From an uncultured Mycobacteriaceae bacterium (GTDB lineage: Bacteria; Actinomycetota; Actinomycetes; Mycobacteriales; Mycobacteriaceae), in contig CADEGF010000023.1 of the NCBI GenBank assembly GCA_902826815.1, positions 1 through 39,215 of the forward strand: a stretch of 39,215 nucleotides of DNA, written 5' to 3'. The translations under genes and the position numbers were made by a program. Shown in pieces: positions 1 to 8,041 of the stretch. The notes below the pieces were generated by a model. That model was not told where the DNA came from and did no database searches. It saw only the letters and a program-made list of their open reading frames with translations. The number at the start of each line of letters is the position of its first letter. Position 1 is the stretch's first letter.

Positions 1-46
1 GAAACGGGCAAGCCCCCCAACCTATTGACAAAATCCACTTACGTTG

Positions 47-75
47 GTGTCGCGTGCAAACGCGCACGCTCGCGG
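47..75. repeat. 29-bp direct repeat, copy 1
   Basis: A 29-bp sequence (gtgtcgcgtgcaaa... to ...cgctcgcgg) occurs here and identically at 240-268. Its right end, GCACGCTCGCGG, also appears inverted at 205-216. The first 327 bases contain no convincing gene: the one open frame (54-299) is low-complexity Arg/Ala-rich and lies inside the repeats, so I do not call it. Confidence 0.85.
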
Positions 76-239
76 GGCTTCGCGCTCGCGATCCTCACCT
101 CTTTCGCGCGAGCGTATGGGCTATGGATAGATACGGCCTTGCCGCATACCTAGCCCATACAGTCGCGCTCCGATGGGCGGCAACATTACCCGCCGAATCT
201 TGCACCGCGAGCGTGCACAGAATGCCAGCATTTGGCGGC

Positions 240-268
240 GTGTCGCGTGCAAACGCGCACGCTCGCGG
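240..268. repeat. 29-bp direct repeat, copy 2
   Basis: Second exact copy of the element at 47-75, 193 bp apart start to start. The intervening DNA holds an inverted partial copy (205-216). The function is unknown; it could be a dispersed intergenic repeat of this genome. Confidence 0.85.
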
Positions 269-306
269 TGCCAAGGCGGCGCAAGGCAGTGCAAGGTGAG
301 CTCGGC

Positions 307-336
307 GTCAGCTAGCCAGCTAGCCAGCTAGCTGAC
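307..336 (-). terminator. palindromic hairpin at the end of the ABC operon
   Basis: The arms GTCAGCTAGC (307-316) and GCTAGCTGAC (327-336) are perfectly complementary. The 10-nt middle continues the GCTAGCCA tandem pattern and contains a GCTAGC palindrome. The ATPase stop codon (328-330) lies inside the stem. No T-run follows, so this would be a mycobacterial-style tail-less terminator or a 3' stabilising structure. Confidence 0.5.
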
Positions 337-1071
337 GGCCATTGCCCCCAGGCTCTCGAAGGTCTTGAACACATCGGCCTTCATCAACGCGACCTCGCTG
401 TCGGCGACATCGCGCGGGAACGGCAGCTTGACGTCGATATCGTCGGCGAGACGACCACCCTTGGCGAACACCAGGATTCGGTTGGACAGCTCGACGGCCT
501 CGCCGACGTCATGGGTGACGAAGACGACGGTCTTACCCGTCTCGGCCCAGATCGTGTGCAGCTCCCTGCGCAGCGTGCGGGCCGTGATCGCATCGAGGTG
601 GCTGAACGGTTCGTCCATGAACAGCACATCGGGTTCGGTCGAGAACGCCCGCGCGATACCGACGCGCTGCTGCATACCGCCCGACAGCTCACCGGGGTAC
701 TTGCCGCCCTTGTCGCCGAGCTGCACCATCTCGAGATAGTGCTGGCAGCGGTCGCGCGTCTCCTGATTGCGCTCCTTCTGCACGAACAGCATGTTGTCCA
801 TGACTGATCGCCACGGCAGCAGCCGCGCCGCCTGGAACACGTAGCCGGCCCGCGCCGCCTTGCCGTCCTGGGTGATGCTCACCCTGCCGCTGCTCGGCAC
901 GTCGATGCCGGACAGGATGTTCAGCAGCGTCGACTTGCCGCAGCCCGACGGGCCGACGACGGAGACGAACGAGTGCCCGCTGATGCTCAGGTTCACGTTC
1001 TCCAGCGCGACGACCTTGTCGGCACCCAGACCGAATTCCTTGTGCAGGTTGTTAATTGTGATGTCAGCCAT
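328..1071 (-). CDS. ABC transporter ATP-binding protein, NitT/TauT (SsuB/TauB) type
   Basis: 247-aa nucleotide-binding subunit of an importer, expected on the cytoplasmic face with the two permeases encoded just upstream. Walker A GPSGCGKST is at 40-48, the Q-loop Gln at 80, the signature LSGGMQQR at 129-136, Walker B VLFMDEPF at 149-156, and the switch His in FVTHD at 187. All catalytic elements are intact. GGGAGA lies about 10 nt before the ATG at 1071. It is the last gene of a four-gene leftward operon (binding protein, permease, permease, ATPase), 15 bp after the preceding permease. Known relatives of this subclass import sulfonates, nitrate, aromatic acids or pyrimidine precursors; the substrate here cannot be read from the sequence. 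Confidence 0.93.
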   Translation of the reverse strand: MADITINNLHKEFGLGADKVVALENVNLSISGHSFVSVVGPSGCGKSTLLNILSGIDVPSSGRVSITQDGKAARAGYVFQAARLLPWRSVMDNMLFVQKERNQETRDRCQHYLEMVQLGDKGGKYPGELSGGMQQRVGIARAFSTEPDVLFMDEPFSHLDAITARTLRRELHTIWAETGKTVVFVTHDVGEAVELSNRILVFAKGGRLADDIDVKLPFPRDVADSEVALMKADVFKTFESLGAMAVS

Positions 1072-1086
1072 GGAAGTTTCTCTCCC

Positions 1087-2082
1087 TCAGTCCTTGGGTG
1101 GTTCTTCTAGCTCGTCTTCGACGCTCTGCGGGCGTCCCGTTGTCACCATCGTGATGCTGCCGAGCGCTGCGCCGGTTGCCGTCGATGCCGCGGCGGCGGC
1201 ACCGATGGAGGCCTTCGCCGGGGCGTCGAACTGCTGCTCGACCACCTCGACGTCATCGAGGGACGGCCGCCACTTGAACAGTCGCTTCGACAGCTGGTCG
1301 AACATGAACTTCTCGAATACCAGCGCGAAGATCACGAAGAACAGCGCATAACCGATGACGCCGTAGGCGCGGTGCGCGTCGTACCAGAACTTGATCGTCC
1401 AGCCCGCGCCGTCCTGGCCGCCGAACACCTCGGCGACGACCAGGCCCTTCCACCCCAGGGCGAAGCAGTACCGCGCCGCCGCGAACAGGAACGGCAACAG
1501 CGACGGAATCAGCACCTGCCGGATGACCCGCTGCCGAGGCACATCGAAGGCCCGCGCCATGTCGAACAGATCGGCGGGCGTGTTCCTCACGCCCTCGCGG
1601 ACGTTCATGATCACGAACGGAATGCCGGTCAGTACCACGGTGATGATCGGGCCGGTGTCGCCGAACCCGAAGGCCAGGCTACAGAACAGTGCCCACGCCA
1701 GGTTCGGCATGGCGAGGATCGCCACGACCCAGTCATTGAAGAAGGCGTCGACGGCCTTGGACAGACCCATCGCGAGGCCGATGATGGTGCCGAGGATCAT
1801 CGCGATGGCCATGCCGATGGCCAACCGCTGCAACGAGATACCGAACGTCACGTACATGTTGTGCGGGGCCAGTGTGTGGCCGGTGATCTCGTCCCACATG
1901 AAGTTGAGCACCTGCCACGGCGTCGGCAGCACGTCGACCGCGAACGGCCAGATGGTGGTCACCAGCTTGATCCCCACCAGCCAGATCACCAGGCAGACAA
2001 CAGGGAACAGCAGCCTGCCGGTCAGCGAACTGCGTGTCAGCCACCGCCATGCGCGGCCCGGTGTCATCGTCGGGGTGCTCAT
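1087..2082 (-). CDS. ABC transporter permease (BPD_transp_1, NitT/TauT type)
   Basis: 331-aa inner-membrane permease with about six hydrophobic segments. The cytoplasmic EAA-like coupling loop lies around residues 160-200 (NTPADLFDMARAFDVPRQR). It is longer than the usual ~260-280 aa because of a C-terminal tail of ~45 residues rich in Ala/Thr/Glu with no membrane segment; the tail's role is unknown. The ATG start overlaps the stop of the upstream permease by 4 bp (ATGA, 2079-2082), which indicates translational coupling and a heterodimeric permease pair. Confidence 0.92.
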   Translation of the reverse strand: MSTPTMTPGRAWRWLTRSSLTGRLLFPVVCLVIWLVGIKLVTTIWPFAVDVLPTPWQVLNFMWDEITGHTLAPHNMYVTFGISLQRLAIGMAIAMILGTIIGLAMGLSKAVDAFFNDWVVAILAMPNLAWALFCSLAFGFGDTGPIITVVLTGIPFVIMNVREGVRNTPADLFDMARAFDVPRQRVIRQVLIPSLLPFLFAAARYCFALGWKGLVVAEVFGGQDGAGWTIKFWYDAHRAYGVIGYALFFVIFALVFEKFMFDQLSKRLFKWRPSLDDVEVVEQQFDAPAKASIGAAAAASTATGAALGSITMVTTGRPQSVEDELEEPPKD

Positions 2083-2918
2083 GACTTCAGCTCCACTCGC
2101 CAGGAGAAGAACCGTCGTTCGATCGTCTCAAGTACGACCTTGTCGAGGAACAGCGCGAGCACGTAGAACGCCAGGATCCAGGTCAGGAACTCGTCGAGTC
2201 GGAATAGCTGTGTCGCCGTTCTCATCTCGAAGCCGATGCCCTTGGACGCGGCGAACACCTCGGTCAGCACCGTGACCTTCCACGCGATGGAGAAGCCGAA
2301 CCGGATACCGGTGAAGATGAACGGCGCGAGGTGCGGCAGCACGATGTGTCGGTTGCGTCGCACCACGCCGACATCGAACGACTTCCCCATGTCGATGAGG
2401 TCCTTGGGCAGCGACTTGATGCCTTCGGACACATTGACCGTGATGAGCGCAAAGGTCGTCAACACAATCGCCAGAATCGGACCCGCATAGCGGTTGCCGA
2501 AGATGATGGCGGTGATGAGCGCCCAGATCAGGCCCGGCGTCGTCACCCCGATCGTCACCGCGTCGCGGAAGAACCCGTTCAGGAATCGGTTCTGCATCAG
2601 CACGCCGATCCCGATGCCGAGGAAGAACGCGATTGTGAACCCGACTGCGATGCGGGCAAGCGTCGTGCCGAAGGCGCCCGGCACCTCACCGGTCGCCCAC
2701 AGCTTTCCGAAGGTTTCGAAGACGGTCGACGGGCCCGGCAGCAGACGCTCGTCCATGACCCTGCCGGAGGCGAGCTCCCAGATACCAAGGAAGAAGACAT
2801 AGCCGGCGATTCGCCAGCCCCACCTCGTTATGCGATTTTTACGCTTGGTCGCACGTACGAGGTCTTCCTCGCTTGTGCGCTTCTCGGTCACCGGCGGTGA
2901 CTCCAAGGTCGTCGACAC
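2079..2918 (-). CDS. ABC transporter permease (BPD_transp_1, NitT/TauT type)
   Basis: 279-aa permease, the partner of the protein encoded at 1087-2082. It has a charged N-terminus of about 30 residues, then a membrane segment (around 34-52), more hydrophobic helices, and a coupling loop near residues 165-190 (SLPKDLIDMGKSFDVG). The start is GTG at 2918, with GAAGGGA a few bases upstream. It follows the binding-protein gene after a 58-bp gap that contains a very stable hairpin. Confidence 0.92.
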   Translation of the reverse strand: MSTTLESPPVTEKRTSEEDLVRATKRKNRITRWGWRIAGYVFFLGIWELASGRVMDERLLPGPSTVFETFGKLWATGEVPGAFGTTLARIAVGFTIAFFLGIGIGVLMQNRFLNGFFRDAVTIGVTTPGLIWALITAIIFGNRYAGPILAIVLTTFALITVNVSEGIKSLPKDLIDMGKSFDVGVVRRNRHIVLPHLAPFIFTGIRFGFSIAWKVTVLTEVFAASKGIGFEMRTATQLFRLDEFLTWILAFYVLALFLDKVVLETIERRFFSWRVELKS

Positions 2919-2942
2919 AACATCCCTTCATCTCTTGGTTGC

Positions 2943-2969
2943 GCCGGGGCCGGCATCGCCGACCCCGGC
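2943..2969 (-). other. strong intercistronic hairpin between binding protein and permease genes
   Basis: Two 12-nt arms, 2943-2954 and 2958-2969, separated by 3 nt, pair completely in the leftward RNA, with one G·U pair and otherwise nearly all G·C. No U-tract follows. Hairpins at this place in importer operons are known to protect the binding-protein message and lower downstream permease expression; that role here is inferred. Confidence 0.7.
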
Positions 2970-2976
2970 CAGGTGA

Positions 2977-4047
2977 TCACTGGGGGTTGATGGCTTCGAA
3001 CCGAGGTGTCGGCGCATCCGGTGCGAGGTAGTTCGCGTTGTCGGGGTTGAGCTTCTTCTGCAGCTCCCAGATCTGCGTCTCGTTGTCGATCCAGTCCTTG
3101 TCCAGCGCGATCTTGTCGGCGAACCAGTCGTTGTCGCCGGAGACGAAGTCGATCATGTAGTTGACGTCCTCTTCGGACTCGACCGAGAAGTGCTGCGGGT
3201 ACTTGCGCACCGTTTCGGCCTTCTGCTCTTTCCACATGTCGACGCCGGTCTGCCACAGCTCGATGAACTTCGCAGCGAGATCCTTGTGCGCGTCGTACCA
3301 CTTCTCGGTGGCTACGAAGTTATTGCCCGACACGTGCAGCTTGCCGTCGCTGTTCGGCGCAAACTCCTTGTACAGCTGGAACGGCAGCTTGCCGTCGTAC
3401 ATGATCTCCAGCTCACCCTTGCGCAGCTGCGGGATGGCGGCCTCGGGGATGACGGCAGCGGCCTCGCAGTCACCGCGCAGCAGGTTCGTCGGGTTGACGA
3501 AGTGGTCGTTGACCACGAGGTCGAAGTCGCCGCCACCCACGCGGTAGTCGAGGCCGTGCATCTCGTTGGCCAGAATCGTCCAGAACGCAGTGTTCGACGT
3601 CGGCCCGGACACGCAGATCTTGCTGCCCTTCGGGATGTCGGCGAGCGTCTTGTACGGATCACCTGCCCGCTTCAGCATCGGAACGCGCTGGTAGTTGTAC
3701 TTGCCGAAGGTCACCGTCTTGATGCCGGTCTCGGCCTCGAGCACCGGCGTCTCCTGGGTGGCCATCGAGACGATGTCGCCGTGACCACCGGCGAAGTAGG
3801 TGAACTCGTCCCACGTCGAGCTCGTCTCGATCTTGACGTTGTTCTCCTCCTCCCATTTGGCCGTGGTGCCTGAATCTTTCAGCAGGTCCCACACCGGGTC
3901 CGGCGCGAACGCGAACTTGATGACCTGCGCATCGCCCTCGGCGCCTTGCTGATCACCGCCAGATCCCCCACCTCCGCTACAACCCGCAACAACCGCAAGC
4001 GCCGAGACCGCAGCCGCGGCGACGCGTATTGCCCTTTTGACCTTCAC
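2977..4047 (-). CDS. ABC transporter substrate-binding lipoprotein (NMT1/THI5-like)
   Basis: 356-aa exported solute-binding protein. The frame is open up to 4212, but the start is GTG at 4047: GAGGAGGG lies just upstream, and the product then begins with a Lys/Arg n-region, a hydrophobic stretch and the lipobox VAGC with Cys at residue 23, followed by a Gly/Ser linker. The mature part has the two-lobed NMT1/SsuA-like pattern (DPVWDLLKDSG near the N-terminus, then GSKICVSGPTSN, then NPTNLLRGDCEAA). It is first gene of the importer operon and divergent from the LLM oxidoreductase gene, so transporter and enzymes are probably co-regulated. The ligand is unknown. Confidence 0.9.
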   Translation of the reverse strand: MKVKRAIRVAAAAVSALAVVAGCSGGGGSGGDQQGAEGDAQVIKFAFAPDPVWDLLKDSGTTAKWEEENNVKIETSSTWDEFTYFAGGHGDIVSMATQETPVLEAETGIKTVTFGKYNYQRVPMLKRAGDPYKTLADIPKGSKICVSGPTSNTAFWTILANEMHGLDYRVGGGDFDLVVNDHFVNPTNLLRGDCEAAAVIPEAAIPQLRKGELEIMYDGKLPFQLYKEFAPNSDGKLHVSGNNFVATEKWYDAHKDLAAKFIELWQTGVDMWKEQKAETVRKYPQHFSVESEEDVNYMIDFVSGDNDWFADKIALDKDWIDNETQIWELQKKLNPDNANYLAPDAPTPRFEAINPQ

Positions 4048-4296
4048 GATGACCCTCCTCGGTGAGCGCCCCACCAACTGGATGGAAGCCGACTGTGATG
4101 CTTGCCACTGCTGAGTACAGTGCCACCACGCCCGACGTCCTATGTCGGCCCCCGTGAATTTCGATCGCGAAGGGTGTCGCGCCCTGTGACGCCTCCCGTC
4201 GCCGCCGGCCACGGTGACGAATCGCGTGATCGAAACGGCCGTGAATTCTCGGCCGACGCCACTGACCGGTGGATCTTTGCGGCATTGACTGACTCA
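4048..4296. promoter_or_regulatory. divergent control region, importer versus LLM operon
   Basis: 249 bp with no gene separates the divergent starts at 4047 and 4297. At its right edge a 7-bp inverted repeat, GCATTGA-N5-TCAATGC (4282-4300), overlaps the LLM start codon. This position suits a repressor operator. No clear -35/-10 pair was recognised. Confidence 0.45.
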
Positions 4297-5385
4297 ATGC
4301 GACTCGGCTATTTCTCCATGCCCCTGCACCCCGCCGGCCGGAACTGGTCGGAGACGCTTCGCGAGGACCGGGAGGCGGTGCTGCTCGCCGACCGTCTCGG
4401 GTTCTACGACGCGTTCATCGGCGAACACCTCACCGACCGGCACGAGAACATCACCAACAGCCTGGTGTTTTTGGCGACGCTGATCTCGGAGACCGACCAG
4501 ATCAAGCTCGGCACCGGCACCACGAACCTCTCGCAGCAACACCCCGTGCTCGTCGCGGCGAACTCCGCGATGTTCGACCACCTCGCCGACGGCCGCTTCA
4601 TCCTCGGCATCAGCCCGGGCGCGCTGCCGTCGGACGCCGAGGCGCTCGGCATCCTCGACCAGGACCGCAACGAGATGTTCGCCGAAGCGATCGACGTCAT
4701 CACCGCCATCTGGGAGGGCGAGCCCCCGTATTCGCTCGTGCGCCAGGGCGGGCGGTTCAACGTCACCACCGAAAAGACACTCGACCTCGAACTCGGCGTC
4801 GGCATCCTGCCCAAACCGTTGCAGCAACCGCGCCCCGAAATCGTCGGCACCGTCGTCGCCCCCTTCTCCAAGGGCGTCATCGCGATGGGTACCCGCAACT
4901 TCCATCCGTTGTCAGCCAACTTCCTTCTGCCGCAATGGGTTGCGACGCACTGGCCCAACTACGTCCAGGGCAAGGAGTCGGTGGGCGAAACCGCGACCAC
5001 CGACGACTGGCGAGTGGCCCGCACGGTGTTCGTCAACGACGACGCCGCTGTCGCCGAGGCGTACGGCCGCACCGATGCGCGCAGCCCGTACCGGTTCTAC
5101 TACGACAAGATGCTGACCAAGATGCGCAAGATCGGCCGCCTCGAGCTGTTCAAGACAAGCCGCGAACAACCCGACGACGAGGTGACCCTCGACAGCGTCG
5201 TCGACGAACTGGTCATCACGGGCACCCCGGATTCCGTCGCCGACCAGCTGCTGGCCTTCCGCGAGCAGACCGGCGACTTCGGTGAGCTGGTGTACGCGGG
5301 GCTGGACTGGGTGGACCCCGACCTGGCGCGGCGGTCCATGGAGCTGATGGCCCAAGAGGTCATGCCCCGGGTCGATGCCGGCTGA
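4297..5385 (+). CDS. LLM-class flavin-dependent oxidoreductase (luciferase-like monooxygenase)
   Basis: 362-aa TIM-barrel enzyme of the bacterial luciferase family, predicted to hydroxylate or cleave a small organic substrate with O2 and reduced flavin (or F420). The frame is open from 4102, but family members start at MRLGYFSMPLHP, so the ATG at 4297 is chosen. Typical features are the EHLTDRHENITNSL segment near residue 45, the GTGTTNLSQQHP segment near 70, and HLADGRFILGISPGALPSD around 90-110. The closest family I can name is the limonene-1,2-monooxygenase-like group; the substrate is not readable. A flavin reductase gene (9178) in the same island could supply FMNH2. The downstream gene overlaps by 11 bp. 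Confidence 0.9.
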   Translation: MRLGYFSMPLHPAGRNWSETLREDREAVLLADRLGFYDAFIGEHLTDRHENITNSLVFLATLISETDQIKLGTGTTNLSQQHPVLVAANSAMFDHLADGRFILGISPGALPSDAEALGILDQDRNEMFAEAIDVITAIWEGEPPYSLVRQGGRFNVTTEKTLDLELGVGILPKPLQQPRPEIVGTVVAPFSKGVIAMGTRNFHPLSANFLLPQWVATHWPNYVQGKESVGETATTDDWRVARTVFVNDDAAVAEAYGRTDARSPYRFYYDKMLTKMRKIGRLELFKTSREQPDDEVTLDSVVDELVITGTPDSVADQLLAFREQTGDFGELVYAGLDWVDPDLARRSMELMAQEVMPRVDAG

Positions 5386-5947
5386 ACTGGCCACCGGCGC
5401 CGACCGGTTACCGCTTCCGTCGACGCTGTCGGCGGACCAGCAGTACGCGATGGACAAGGTCGCTTCGGGCCCGCGCGGTGGGCTGATCGCGCCGTTCGTG
5501 CCGCTGCTGCGGGCCCCGGAGCTGATGACCCGGCTGCAACTGGTCGGCGAGTACCTTCGCTTCGGCTCTGGGCTCCCGCCGCACCTGACCGAGCTGGTGA
5601 TCCTGGTGATCGCGCGACGCTGGGATCAGGACTACGAGTGGGGCCACCACGTCCCGCTCGCCCGCGCGGCAGGCCTCGACGAGGACGTCATCGCCGCTGT
5701 GCGCGACGGCGGAACGTTCACCGGCCCCGACGACGTCCGCGCGGTGTGGCGACTGGTCAGCGAGCTCGAGTACCGCCGCGGCGTCAGCGATTCCACGTTT
5801 GACACCGCACTGGACGCCGTCGGCGACGACGGTGTCGTCGAGGTGATCGCGGCGGCCGGCTACTACACCACGCTGGCGATGACCATGAACGCCGCCCGCA
5901 CACCGGTGCCGGACGACTACGAGCGACTGCCTGCAAGGGGATCATGA
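5375..5947 (+). CDS. carboxymuconolactone decarboxylase (CMD) family protein
   Basis: 190-aa all-helical protein. The core around residues 69-101 (PPHLTELVILVIARRWDQDYEWGHH..LARAAGL) matches CMD/AhpD-like folds, with Glu88 and His91/92 at the conserved E..H position. The redox CxxC of AhpD is absent, so it belongs with the gamma-carboxymuconolactone-type branch rather than the peroxidase-partner branch. Its start lies inside the end of the LLM gene and its end overlaps the hydrolase start by 4 bp (ATGA), so the three genes are translationally coupled. An isomerase/decarboxylase step on the oxygenated intermediate is the inferred role. Confidence 0.86.
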   Translation: MPAELATGADRLPLPSTLSADQQYAMDKVASGPRGGLIAPFVPLLRAPELMTRLQLVGEYLRFGSGLPPHLTELVILVIARRWDQDYEWGHHVPLARAAGLDEDVIAAVRDGGTFTGPDDVRAVWRLVSELEYRRGVSDSTFDTALDAVGDDGVVEVIAAAGYYTTLAMTMNAARTPVPDDYERLPARGS

Positions 5948-6666
5948 GCGCACCGATTGTCTTCCTTCACCCGCTGGGCGCCGACGCCCGCTTCTGGGAT
6001 CCGGTGCGCGCCGTGCTCGCTTCCGAGTCGACGGCGGCCTTCGACCTGCCCGGGCACGGCTCGGCCCCGCCGCCACCGAAGGGTGCGGGAATCGACGCCT
6101 ACAGCGCACCCGTGGCGCTGCGGATCGCCGCGTTGGGCGAGCCCGCGCACCTCGTGGGCATGTCGCTCGGCGGCTTGGTGGCCCAGCATCTCGGCGCGGT
6201 GCACCCGGACCTGGTCGCCTCTGTCGTGCTGGCCGACACCGTGCCGGTGTACCCCGAGCCCATGCGTCAGATGTGGCGAGACCGGGCGCAGACGGCCAGG
6301 GAGGGCGCACTGGCCTCGCTCGTCGAGCCGATGGTCGAGATGTGGTTCACCGCCGAATTGGCCGAGCGCAACGACCAGCGGGTGGAACAGGCGCGGCGCA
6401 CCTTCGCGGCCACCGATCCCGAAGGCTATGCGCGCACCTGTGAGGTGTTGGCTGATGTCGATCTCCGGGAAGGCGTTGCCACGCTCACGGTGCCCGCGAC
6501 CGTGGTCTGCGGGGACGACGATGCCCCAGCGTTCCGCGACGCAGCGCAGTGGCTGGCCGATGCGACCGGCGGATCGGTCCAGTGGCTACCCGGCCGTCAC
6601 GCCTGCCCCGTGGAGAGCCCCGAGCGGTTCGCCGGGCTGGTGGCGGCTACGACGGCGACGGTGTAG
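5944..6666 (+). CDS. alpha/beta hydrolase (3-oxoadipate enol-lactonase-like)
   Basis: 240-aa alpha/beta-hydrolase. The oxyanion region HPLG is at 9-12, the nucleophile elbow GMSLGG at 72-77 (Ser74), the acid Asp in the VVCGDDD strand at 188-193 and the base His219 in PGRHACP, so the triad is complete. Size and motifs resemble PcaD. Pairing with a CMD-type protein directly upstream recalls the beta-ketoadipate PcaD/PcaC pair, which are sometimes fused, so lactone or ester hydrolysis downstream of oxygenation is likely. It ends in a 20-bp convergent overlap with the regulator gene. Confidence 0.88.
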   Translation: MSAPIVFLHPLGADARFWDPVRAVLASESTAAFDLPGHGSAPPPPKGAGIDAYSAPVALRIAALGEPAHLVGMSLGGLVAQHLGAVHPDLVASVVLADTVPVYPEPMRQMWRDRAQTAREGALASLVEPMVEMWFTAELAERNDQRVEQARRTFAATDPEGYARTCEVLADVDLREGVATLTVPATVVCGDDDAPAFRDAAQWLADATGGSVQWLPGRHACPVESPERFAGLVAATTATV

Positions 6667-7972
6667 GCGGCGTCTCCTCGATTCCTGACAGCAGCCGGAT
6701 CAGGCGGGCCGCGACCTGAAGCTCGGTGCGGCGCTCGTTGAGCGTGTGGCCGAGCAGTTCCTCGGCCTTGTGCAGGCGGTTGCGGACGGTGTGCTCGTGC
6801 AGCTGCAGATGCTCGGCGGCCGCGACATGCGAGCCGAACCGAAACGACGCCTCCAGCGTCTCGCGCAGCCTCGACGCCTCGACCGTGTCGCCCGCCAGCG
6901 GACCGAGTTCGCGCTCGACGAACTGCCGCGCCTGTTCGGGATCACGCATGAGCAGGATCTCGAGGCCGACATCGCTGTGGTGCACCACCGACGGCGCACC
7001 GGGCCGATCCCACGCCGCGCGGATCCGTTCGGCGTCCACCGCCTCGGCCAGCGTGGTGCGGAACCCGTCGATTCCGCCATGCGCCCCGCCGACCGTCGCG
7101 GGTACGCCCGCCTCGGTCAGCACGTCGTCGAGCGAGTCGAGAACCGACCGCTTCCACTCCCCGATCCGGCCCAGCCACACCACCGTCGAGCTGAGCGTCA
7201 GCGGGTAGACCAGCGAATGCTGGCAGCTGACCGCGTTGCGCAACCCGACCGCCAACTGGGTTGCCGCGCCCTCCGCCACGGTCGGCAGCAGGACCGCGAT
7301 GTGGCGGCTCGCCAGGTCATAGGTAAGGATCGCGGCGTCCGAGCCGGACAGCACTCCGCTTTCGTCGCGCAGGATGTCCTTGATAAGACTGCGACGCATA
7401 TGAGCCCGAGACCTGTTGAGCGCCTCGTAATCTCGGGTGTAGGTCTCGGCGACCTGGGAGGCGACGAAGTCCTGATAGCCCAGCACCGTCTGGGTCAACA
7501 GCTGCTGGGCCAGCGCCGCCTCGTCACGGTCCACATCCCCGTCTTTGATGGCCCGACGCAGATGCCCGCTCCACGCCTCCCACATCGTGTAGAAGCTGAT
7601 GCGGTACGACCGCTGCATCGATTTCTGTGGAATACGAAGTTGCGCTTGCACTTTCGCGAACGACAACACCGTCTCCAAATAGACGTCCTCCAGCGCGATC
7701 TCGCCGGCGATGACCGACCGCAGGCATCGGGCGTTGGCGCTGGTGCTGGCCGTCAGGTATTCGCGGAATTCGTCGTCGTGCGCCTGGTTCGGGAACGCGA
7801 TCGACAGGCAGCGACCGATGATGACCTCGACGAGGTCGTCGACGTCGAAGTCCCCTGCAAGCGCCTGCACCCACGCAGGCAGCGGCCGATCATCGTGCCA
7901 GAGGTTCAGCGGGGCAGGCATACGCACGTCAGCGGACTCCATGGCGTGACCGTCATCGATGGTCAGTGACAT
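6647..7972 (-). CDS. PucR/CdaR-family transcriptional regulator
   Basis: 441-aa regulator. The C-terminal 55 residues (LRETLEASFRFGSHVAAAEHLQLHEHTVRNRL, then LLGHTLNERR) form the PucR-type HTH_30. The middle (~residues 185-330) resembles the degenerate GGDEF-like region of CdaR proteins. The N-terminal ~170 residues are helical, like the sensory part of actinobacterial PucR regulators. Start ATG at 7972, with GAGGTG about 9 nt upstream. It follows the Gfo/Idh gene on the same strand after 69 bp and is convergent with the hydrolase gene. It is the obvious candidate activator of this island; ligand and operator are unknown. Confidence 0.87.
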   Translation of the reverse strand: MSLTIDDGHAMESADVRMPAPLNLWHDDRPLPAWVQALAGDFDVDDLVEVIIGRCLSIAFPNQAHDDEFREYLTASTSANARCLRSVIAGEIALEDVYLETVLSFAKVQAQLRIPQKSMQRSYRISFYTMWEAWSGHLRRAIKDGDVDRDEAALAQQLLTQTVLGYQDFVASQVAETYTRDYEALNRSRAHMRRSLIKDILRDESGVLSGSDAAILTYDLASRHIAVLLPTVAEGAATQLAVGLRNAVSCQHSLVYPLTLSSTVVWLGRIGEWKRSVLDSLDDVLTEAGVPATVGGAHGGIDGFRTTLAEAVDAERIRAAWDRPGAPSVVHHSDVGLEILLMRDPEQARQFVERELGPLAGDTVEASRLRETLEASFRFGSHVAAAEHLQLHEHTVRNRLHKAEELLGHTLNERRTELQVAARLIRLLSGIEETPPTPSPS

Positions 7973-8041
7973 CGCGATGCACCTCGATCAGATTGTGTGC
8001 GCGATTTTAGTCCGACGCCGGATATCCGCTGCGGTCGCACC

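Noticed and set aside
54-299. 81-aa open frame in the first 300 bases
   Set aside because: It lies across the 29-bp repeats, is Arg/Ala/His-rich without domain-like pattern, and has no ribosome-binding site or -10 box.
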